From positions 1-6,402 of the forward strand of contig JAITQP010000181.1 of NCBI GenBank assembly GCA_031288885.1: 6,402 bases of DNA. Direction: 5' to 3'. Under the pieces are notes generated by a model. The model had not been told where the DNA came from. It was given only the letters and a program-made list of their open reading frames with translations, and did not search any database. Source of the stretch: Prevotellaceae bacterium (GTDB taxonomy: Bacteria; Bacteroidota; Bacteroidia; Bacteroidales; UBA932). Made by a program: the position numbers and the translations under genes. Each line of letters starts with the position of its first letter. Position 1 is the stretch's first letter. Below, one piece after another: positions 6,182-6,402 of this stretch.

Positions 6182-6323
6182 CCATTCCGTAGGAATGGAA
6201 CGCTCGGTAGAAATGCGTGGATATTCACGTGCCTTTTGCATCCCGTAGGGATGCATCCCTACGGGATGCAGGAGAGGCGGTGTGCGCGGCGTTTCTACCG
6301 AGCGATGCATCCCGATGGGATGC
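6182..6323. repeat. Palindromic element III: nested hairpins in inverted arrangement
   Basis: An inverted repeat of 142 bp centred near 6252.5. The outer hairpins are CCATTCC-GTA-GGAATGG (6182-6198) and GCATCCC-GAT-GGGATGC (6307-6323). Inside them is a perfect 13-bp inverted repeat, CGCTCGGTAGAAA (6201-6213) against its complement at 6292-6304. At the centre two GCATCCC/GGGATGC hairpins overlap to form a 34-bp perfect palindrome. The outer stems differ at one position by a compensated pair (T:A against C:G). The architecture matches element I although the sequences are unrelated. Probably a REP/MITE-like mobile or structured repeat; this is an inference, since no end duplications or transposase are seen. 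Confidence 0.8.
6237..6270. repeat. 34-bp perfect palindrome at the core of element III
   Basis: The segment equals its own reverse complement over all 34 bases. It contains GCATCCCGTAGGGATGC at 6238-6254 and GCATCCCTACGGGATGC at 6253-6269, sharing the central TGCA. It can fold either as one long spacer-free palindrome or as two adjacent 7-bp hairpins with 3-base loops. Such a sequence is prone to cruciform formation and deletion, so its persistence suggests recent arrival or selection. Confidence 0.9.
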
Positions 6324-6402
6324 CCCCGCGCCCGTCCCGACCAACCTCATTTTCAACCTAATTCTTAAACAAAACTACCTCAGTAGCCCGAGGGCGCCCC
6401 CA
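6324..6402. other. Unique intergenic tail with no recognised feature
   Basis: After element III the sequence becomes C-rich and then AT-rich (about 6347-6378) before the window ends in a GC-rich stretch. No open frame with a credible start, no RNA gene and no clear terminator was seen. The AT-rich part could be the leader or promoter region of a gene beyond the window, but nothing visible supports this. Confidence 0.4.

Noticed and set aside
6164..6361. 65-codon frame across element III
   Set aside because: The translation repeats HPxGMxPxGM units that simply mirror the GCATCCC/GGGATGC palindromes; not a gene.
6370..6377. TAGTTTTG on the - strand, matching the Bacteroidota -7 promoter consensus TAnnTTTG
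   Set aside because: No TTTG -33 box lies at the right distance in the window and it would read into repeats with no gene; likely chance.

Overview
The window reads as a piece of a GC-rich genome of an anaerobic bacterium, most likely of the Bacteroidota (Bacteroidales-like). The main reasons are gene starts with A-rich leaders and no Shine-Dalgarno motif, an oxygen-sensitive glycyl radical enzyme, protein sequences that look like Bacteroidales homologues, and a 3' intergenic region packed with palindromic repeats of a style I associate with that phylum. The lineage is an inference; no marker gene is present.

Positions 33-5613 hold three genes on the + strand, almost end to end: a glycyl radical enzyme that closely matches trans-4-hydroxy-L-proline dehydratase (33-2396), a three-domain Xaa-Pro aminopeptidase of the M24 family (2414-4195), and a 12-helix proton-dependent oligopeptide transporter of the POT/PTR2 group (4192-5613). 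The gaps are 17 bp and a 4-bp ATGA overlap, so the three are very probably one operon. Together they suggest a pathway for imino-acid-rich (collagen- or gelatin-like) peptides. The transporter would import di/tripeptides, the aminopeptidase would remove residues in front of proline, and the dehydratase would turn released hydroxyproline into pyrroline-5-carboxylate, which a proC-type reductase encoded elsewhere would reduce to proline. The glycyl radical activase that the dehydratase needs is not in the window; it may lie upstream of position 1.

Positions 5614-6402 contain no convincing gene. Instead there are three consecutive inverted-repeat elements. Element I (5684-5881) and element III (6182-6323) share a design, nested small hairpins arranged symmetrically about a centre, but not sequence. 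In both, the stems of matching hairpins differ by compensating base changes. Element II (about 5881-6114) is an inverted pair of a GTCATTCCGACCG...GGAATCTCC repeat with a recurring GC-rich tail motif. A four-unit heptamer repeat and one more tail copy fill the space between II and III. The layout resembles REP/REPIN-type or MITE-type palindromic elements; no transposase gene is visible here. The last ~80 bp are unique, and I see nothing definable in them.
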